Positions 6,101 through 7,106 of a stretch of DNA of 7,106 bases are shown piece after piece. Both the position numbers and the translations under genes were made by a program. Source of the stretch: Promethearchaeota archaeon (lineage in GTDB: Archaea > Asgardarchaeota > Lokiarchaeia > Sigynarchaeales > SOKP01); NCBI GenBank assembly GCA_030620005.1, contig JAUXAJ010000267.1, positions 1 through 7,106 on the forward strand, in the 5' to 3' direction. The notes beneath the pieces are model-generated. The model searched no databases and was not told where the DNA came from. It worked only from the letters and a program-made list of their open reading frames with translations. Positions within the stretch are counted from its first letter, which is position 1. The number at the start of each line of letters is the position of its first letter.

Positions 6101-6686
6101 TTATTTGATGGGGAAATAGCGACAGTCTTGAATTTGTTATACATTTAATTTGATACGATGTGTAATAGGAATTGAATAAATTTGCCCAGTATTTAATTAA
6201 AAAATTTTCAGGGGGATCAATTTTATTTGATGAGATTAATGCTTGAAGTGGGGTCCTATATCTTGAGAGCATTTCTGATTCTTCAATTTGGTGTAATTTT
6301 CCATTTGGGAATAAGACTTCGTATGAAATAAATCCTTTTCTGCTTAGAAAATCTCCAGAATTTATGACGCCAACCCCATTTTTCGTTAAGACTTTTTCGT
6401 TCACTTCAAAAATATAATGTACCAGGTCAATGGGAGGAATAATTCTCATTACATTATTGTTAAAAAAGACTTTAAATTTTGTTATAAAATAAGTATCCTC
6501 CACATCCAAGGATTTGGAAGCAGGAACTTCTATTTTTCTAACAATGCGCCCTATTCCTAAATCCGAGAATCTGTGAAACACGAAATTGTCAATATTGAAG
6601 TATTGACCTCTACAATAAACATTAAAGCATTTCGAAAATCGCGTGGACAAATTTTTTCCACAAAAAGGGCAATTATAATTAGACAA
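3141..6686 (-). CDS. RapA/HepA-like SNF2-family ATPase with zinc ribbon and C-terminal coiled coil
   Basis: The 1181-residue product should be an ATP-driven translocase on DNA or on RNA polymerase complexes. Domain order: zinc ribbon (C6, C9, C20, C25); a region like the Tudor-like N-terminus of bacterial RapA (SDLGIGRIV, 41-48, compare RapA ELGLGTVV); LSLFPHQINVAH (188-199), close to RapA SLIPHQLNIAH; motif I DEVGLGKT (213-220); Ia IIVPATLAHQW (241-251); II DEAH (323-326); III LLTATP (361-366); IV TLIFTQF (641-647); V STEIGGEGRNFQF (695-707); VI EQRIGRLDRIGQ (724-735). A GHPLINA segment (924-930) follows, and about 1035-1160 is lysine/glutamate coiled coil. All core residues are intact. The start is TTG (complement of 6684-6686): a stop lies seven codons upstream, the next ATG is residue 80, and the zinc ribbon begins five codons in. 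It is longer than bacterial RapA (about 970 residues), mainly through the zinc ribbon and C-terminal part. DISARM DrmD is a related alternative, but no partner genes are visible. Confidence 0.88.
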   Translation of the reverse strand: MSNYNCPFCGKNLSTRFSKCFNVYCRGQYFNIDNFVFHRFSDLGIGRIVRKIEVPASKSLDVEDTYFITKFKVFFNNNVMRIIPPIDLVHYIFEVNEKVLTKNGVGVINSGDFLSRKGFISYEVLFPNGKLHQIEESEMLSRYRTPLQALISSNKIDPPENFLIKYWANLFNSYYTSYQIKCITNSRLSLFPHQINVAHRLSEEFFPKLILADEVGLGKTIEAGIYIKEMMARNLADRILIIVPATLAHQWEFEMKNKFNVEFVIYDGKKFKNLKKRGSRKFSALLRNPFYYDNLIICSLQFARNPKYRELLSQISWDIVIFDEAHHLRRYSINASTRNYRETLSYTLAKKMSQNCQSLLLLTATPLQLHSFDLYSLIELIHPEAFENFSDFEHFRKNMPLINLLTTNVREISKLNTFEVKNTLKLLKKLKYVKIKKEDDEILKEIKTNPFKKNLLKKIEADHTLSKFIIRNRKKKVFPKEFQNKRIAKTMMVEPSKQELDVYNEIRLYLAKTYQESINKKERIGLGFVITTLQKLLTSSKHAILKSLERRLEQIERFKNLGDWKETSSEDLEYYDHEYEDEIIDSGINGKIDMSLINTLNQEKILREFCDKLTNISHDSKSEKLLEILKQIHDQNPREKTLIFTQFVDTLFFLKKELEKEGFHVETFYGGLNQQEKDANVEKFRTSNRFAILVSTEIGGEGRNFQFCRILVNYDLPWNPMRLEQRIGRLDRIGQEAREIYIYNFFIDGTIETDIVFALNKRINLFEESIGLLEPIIGIIEKDIKDLIFTENKTEKRKKLNEFYRMLDDQVKKAREIEMQLDDLMIDKKSFSANGLITSLASCEDVKLSHNELHQLIKFFFDSNGTKYGILKDLKQNGEKFKTKIIVKNDLFKHLKHEIQQKYFGTFNIDLARKKEEIDFFALGHPLINAILDYCRNPSFLGTFTVLQVKRNSLPKMLNSIITKLDDIWLFIFDVKFQGYIVENQISSIIIDKKGNEIENLIEFILDIENLSKIFQFKQKMYVKTKFNKTIYNSLILKAKNLVKLRTTTWKQEIKTLNDKIFNQEQNKKKKIYSHKRNVLNIKLKSLKLKLERKAEKRPTERQKQNISNLDDEKKKLKKLEKIKQLEEEINFIEKDIKKIEMKLDELSFEYEDFKNEMIKKNIAKFYANIIAVAIIKFVNF

Positions 6687-6726
6687 ATTGATCGTTGAGA
6701 TATTTTATGCTATGAGAATCATTGAT

Positions 6727-6741
6727 AAAAGTTAAACTTTT
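6727..6741. repeat. 15-base palindrome at the helicase leader, possible operator
   Basis: AAAAGTT-A-AACTTTT is a perfect palindrome with a single central base. It overlaps the transcription start predicted from the TATA-like box at 6757-6764 and lies about 40 bases upstream of the helicase start codon. This is a usual place for an archaeal repressor site. The composition is AT-rich, so chance is possible. Confidence 0.3.
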
Positions 6742-6756
6742 GCGTCATGGCGTTTC

Positions 6757-6764
6757 TTATATAG
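6757..6764 (-). promoter_or_regulatory. TATA-like box for the RapA-like helicase
   Basis: The minus strand reads CTATATAA here, the best TATA match upstream of the helicase. Expected transcription start is near 6735, giving a leader of roughly 50 bases without a clear ribosome binding site before the TTG. A second AT-rich candidate, CATAAAATAT (complement of 6700-6709), is too close to the start codon for a normal leader. Confidence 0.35.
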
Positions 6765-6799
6765 ATTTCATGACTTCTTTTTTCCTAACTAACGGAATT

Positions 6800-6922
6800 C
6801 TATAATACACCTGCAAATTCCTCAAGCTTCACGCGTTTAAACTCAGAATCCCTCTTCCCAAATGGTAATTTTTCGATTCTTGAATAAGTATTTGGACGAG
6901 ATTCACTTTTAGAAACTCTCAC
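6800..6922 (-). CDS. Doubtful 40-aa basic ORF
   Basis: A minus-strand frame from GTG (complement of 6920-6922) to TAG (complement of 6800-6802) encodes a charged peptide containing SRIEKLPFGKRDSEF and KRVKLEEFAGVL. The composition is more protein-like than the surrounding AT-rich DNA (Arg, Glu, Pro, Gly, CGC and CGT codons). However, there is no ribosome binding site, and the frame is closed by TGA two codons before the GTG. It could be a small gene, the last exposed piece of a decayed gene, or chance. I do not recognise it. Confidence 0.22.
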   Translation of the reverse strand: MRVSKSESRPNTYSRIEKLPFGKRDSEFKRVKLEEFAGVL

Positions 6923-6975
6923 TACTTTTATTCATTAAATTTGATAATAAAAAATGTGAAGTCCTGATACTAAAA

Positions 6976-7047
6976 TTAATTTATATAACTTAAGTTTTGT
7001 AATTTGTAATTATTGTTAATTTTAATAATTTTAGTAAGACATTGCAT
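6976..7047 (-). CDS. Doubtful 23-aa ORF with a strong ribosome binding site
   Basis: AGGAG (complement of 7054-7058) stands six bases before an ATG (complement of 7045-7047), a better ribosome binding site than any large gene here has. The frame runs only 23 codons (MQCLTKIIKINNNYKLQNLSYIN is its full length, shown here only in part as MQCLTKIIK to LSYIN) before TAA at 6976-6978. It may be a real small peptide, the intact start of a gene broken by a frameshift, or a spurious site. The product is lysine- and asparagine-rich with no recognisable motif. Confidence 0.22.
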   Translation of the reverse strand: MQCLTKIIKINNNYKLQNLSYIN

Positions 7048-7068
7048 TTTTATCTCCTAAGTGAAATT

Positions 7069-7106
7069 TCAATGCTTAACATCAAATCTCACCCAATTTC
7101 TTTTAA
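7069..7106 (-). CDS. Possible C-terminus of a gene entering from the right edge
   Basis: A minus-strand frame open at the window edge ends KRNWVRFDVKH at a TGA (complement of 7069-7071). Ten bases separate this stop from the AGGAG that precedes the 23-aa frame, a spacing typical of co-transcribed genes. Only 11 full residues are visible, so this is a weak suggestion. Confidence 0.18.
   Translation of the reverse strand, partial: KRNWVRFDVKH

Larger units (their letters stand above)
6687..7106. other. Region upstream of the helicase without a confident gene
   Basis: The first part (6687-6800) is the helicase promoter region. Beyond it lie three minus-strand short frames (6800-6922, 6976-7047 and one entering from the right edge, stop at 7069), all listed with low confidence. 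The stretch 6975-7035 is very AT-rich with loose repeats of GTAATT/GTTAATT. No RNA gene, insertion sequence end or plus-strand gene is visible. Confidence 0.5.

Noticed and set aside
3141..6686. DISARM or other defence system built on the helicase
   Set aside because: The helicase resembles RapA at its N-terminus, and no methyltransferase, phospholipase D, DUF1998 or nuclease gene lies in the window. It cannot be excluded beyond the right edge.
6994..7034. Short direct repeats of GTAATT/GTTAATT as an origin or CRISPR-like array
   Set aside because: The units are too short, unequal and purely AT-rich; simple composition explains them.

Overview
The window is AT-rich DNA, most likely from an Asgard archaeon (Lokiarchaeia/Promethearchaeota type). 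The main reason is two complete Ras-superfamily small GTPases standing side by side, Rab-like in switch I but with an Arf-like WDIGGQ motif, together with a DUF364 protein and archaeal-style promoters (TATA-like boxes, T-run terminators, some genes without Shine-Dalgarno sites). Lineage is inferred from gene content; no rRNA or other marker gene is present.

Layout. Bases 1-140 are the right end of an IS200/IS605-family (TnpB) insertion sequence. They hold the degraded C-terminal tail of TnpB and a terminal hairpin followed by TAGTTCA, the usual 3' end of an omega-RNA scaffold. Next to it, on the minus strand, is a short, well-formed gene of 54 codons (175-339) with its own ribosome binding site, TATA-like box and downstream hairpin. 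After an AT-rich intergenic stretch come three plus-strand genes: a DUF364 protein (735-1553), Rab-like GTPase 1 (1657-2205) and Rab-like GTPase 2 (2428-2943). The gaps between them contain T-run terminators, so they are probably separate transcripts and not one operon. A convergent gene occupies half the window on the minus strand (3141-6686): an 1181-residue SNF2-family ATPase of the RapA/HepA type. It has an N-terminal zinc ribbon, a RapA-like Tudor region, an intact two-lobed helicase core and a long C-terminal coiled coil. The last 420 bases hold its probable promoter, a small palindrome near its predicted transcription start, and three doubtful minus-strand short ORFs.

How the genes relate. 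The two GTPases are clear paralogues, about half identical by eye, and look like a tandem duplication; both keep every nucleotide-binding motif and neither has a C-terminal cysteine for prenylation. The RapA-like protein probably acts on nucleic acid or on RNA polymerase. It stands alone here: no methyltransferase, nuclease or other defence partner is visible, so a defence role (for example DISARM-like) is not supported inside the window. I see no convincing complete new multi-gene system. The observations most worth following are the RapA-like architecture in an apparent Asgard genome, the hybrid-motif GTPase pair, the readable natural guide at the IS end, and several strong ribosome binding sites in front of very short reading frames.
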